A stretch of 64,000 nt of DNA from Dromaius novaehollandiae. Lineage: Eukaryota; Chordata; Aves; Casuariiformes; Dromaiidae. The stretch is taken from assembly GCF_036370855.1 (NCBI RefSeq), contig NC_088105.1:12591619-12655618 (forward strand), given 5' to 3'. The notes below the pieces were generated by a model. The model was not told the origin of the DNA. It was given only the letters and a program-made list of their open reading frames with translations, and searched no databases. Below, piece by piece: positions 62,939 through 64,000 of this stretch (the stretch's first letter is position 1; every line of letters starts with the position of its first letter). A program made the translations under genes and the position numbers.

Positions 62939-64000
62939 TATGTGGAGACTTCTTGCTTTTTACTGTAGGGTAAAAGCAATTGTTTTTTGTTTATTTTTGT
63001 TCTTTTCCAAACTAGTACTCAAACCTGCCAGTATCACAAGTTCTGCTTATTCTTTTGAGTTTTTTGTGCTTTCAAACCTAAACTTTGCAAGTGAAAATAA
63101 ATGCCAATCTTTTCAGTATTTTTGGCCCGCTCATTTGAATGGACATGGGGTCATCTGTATGTCATCAGCTGCCTAGCTTCTTCCACAGCCCCACTGTGGA
63201 CTTCCCTTTTGTACCCCTGCTCTCAGGCACGCCATCCTCAGATCAGTAACAGGACTGACACAGTAACCACTACTCAGGGTGCCACTAAGCAGGAGACTTT
63301 CCAGGTAGCTTTCTATGTACTTGTGGACGATGGGTATATGCTAGTCTTTGCCTTTCCATGCTTCTGCTGGATGGTATGATGCAGTTGAGCAAGAAACATA
63401 AAGTAGTATTTGTGACAGCATGCAAAGTGCTTTCGTATTTTTTCCTTAAGGGACTGTTTGTCATCTTAGACATTAACAGATACCTTTACAGAGAGTAGTG
63501 GTGCTCAGGATAAACTAACTGACCTAAACTAATTTGTGAAAAGCCTAGTAAATTGTTTAACTTTATTTTTCTATTAAGAAGGAGTTCAGATAGGTATGAC
63601 AGGTCGCATTAGACTTCTGTATTTGGAGAAGTGCTGCCTGCCAGCCTAGAGTTGGTAGTAGAGTACTGTTCTTTGATAGCAGGTATATGGCTTGTTTCTG
63701 CAGGAACTTGCAGGGGGAAAAAAATTGTGTTTTTTTCCCCTTCTCTAAAATAGGCAATGCTTCAGTTCTGAGAGCTTTGAAGTTTTTCTCATTTATCTAA
63801 ATAATGGAAATTTCTTTAATAAACTCTTTTGCAAATCTTGAAAATAAAAATCTCTTTGGCATCTGCCAGTTGAAAAGCTAATTGGGTGAAAAGCACTTAT
63901 ATTGTTCTGTTCCCTGAAGTAATGAGAATGCATCTCATTATGATGTTCTTTTTAATTGTATAGAAGCTGTTTGGGTTTTTTTCCCCCCTCCCTGATCCTG

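Larger units (their letters stand above)
56653..64000 (+). other. PRRC2C: putative PRRC2C intron 1 (partial)
   Basis: After the CpG island ends near 57.05 kb the DNA becomes AT-rich to the window edge. No exon with PRRC2C-like start (MSEKSGQ) or other coding signal was found. It contains a poly-G run (57166-57179) and a short CR1 3' end (about 62895-62938). The intron is taken to run past the end of the window. Confidence 0.5.

Noticed and set aside
1-64000. CRISPR arrays, bacterial operons, tRNA or rRNA genes, and virus-derived elements
   Set aside because: Looked for on both strands and none was recognised; the window is ordinary vertebrate nuclear DNA.

Overview
This is vertebrate, most likely avian, genomic DNA. 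The genes are split into exons with GT-AG introns. Coding exons and promoters are GC-rich, and two introns of one gene are only 67 and 100 bp. The only interspersed repeats I recognise are short 3' ends of CR1 LINEs. No virus-derived element was recognised. All complete genes lie on the + strand.

The core (about 15.9-55.6 kb) is the flavin-containing monooxygenase (FMO) cluster. Three complete genes lie head to tail: an FMO3 orthologue (CDS 16275-24733, 534 aa), an FMO1-like gene (CDS 38703-43976, 530 aa, or 541 aa from an in-frame upstream ATG) and FMO4 (CDS 47783-54980, 546 aa). Each has eight coding exons with the intron phases of mammalian FMOs (189, 163, 143 or 146, 200, about 355 and 73 nt internal exons). 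Each keeps the FAD-binding GxGxxG, the FMO signature FxGxxxHxxxY, the NADPH-binding GxGNSG, a TGY motif and a hydrophobic C-terminal tail. They should act as ER-membrane NADPH/O2-dependent N- and S-oxygenases.

Between FMO3 and FMO1 lies a decayed, intron-bearing FMO pseudogene (26351-30590; exons 3, 4, 5 and part of 9 recognisable). A separate relic of FMO exon 6 sits in inverted orientation near 34530-34727. The pseudogene occupies the position of FMO2 in mammals and its exon 5 is FMO2-like, so it may be a dead FMO2.

Downstream, a CpG island at about 56.35-57.05 kb holds a noncoding first exon ending in a GT donor at 56653. By mammalian gene order (FMO3-FMO2-FMO1-FMO4-PRRC2C) this is PRRC2C exon 1. 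The AT-rich remainder to 64 kb would be its first intron.

The left part (1-15.9 kb) is mostly noncoding. It holds one convincing orphan coding exon (14667-14955) of unknown identity, a GC-rich block near 10.56-11.06 kb that could be regulatory, and a perfect 13-bp inverted repeat at 14277-14310. Mammalian gene order would put MROH9 here, but I could not confirm this from the exon's sequence.
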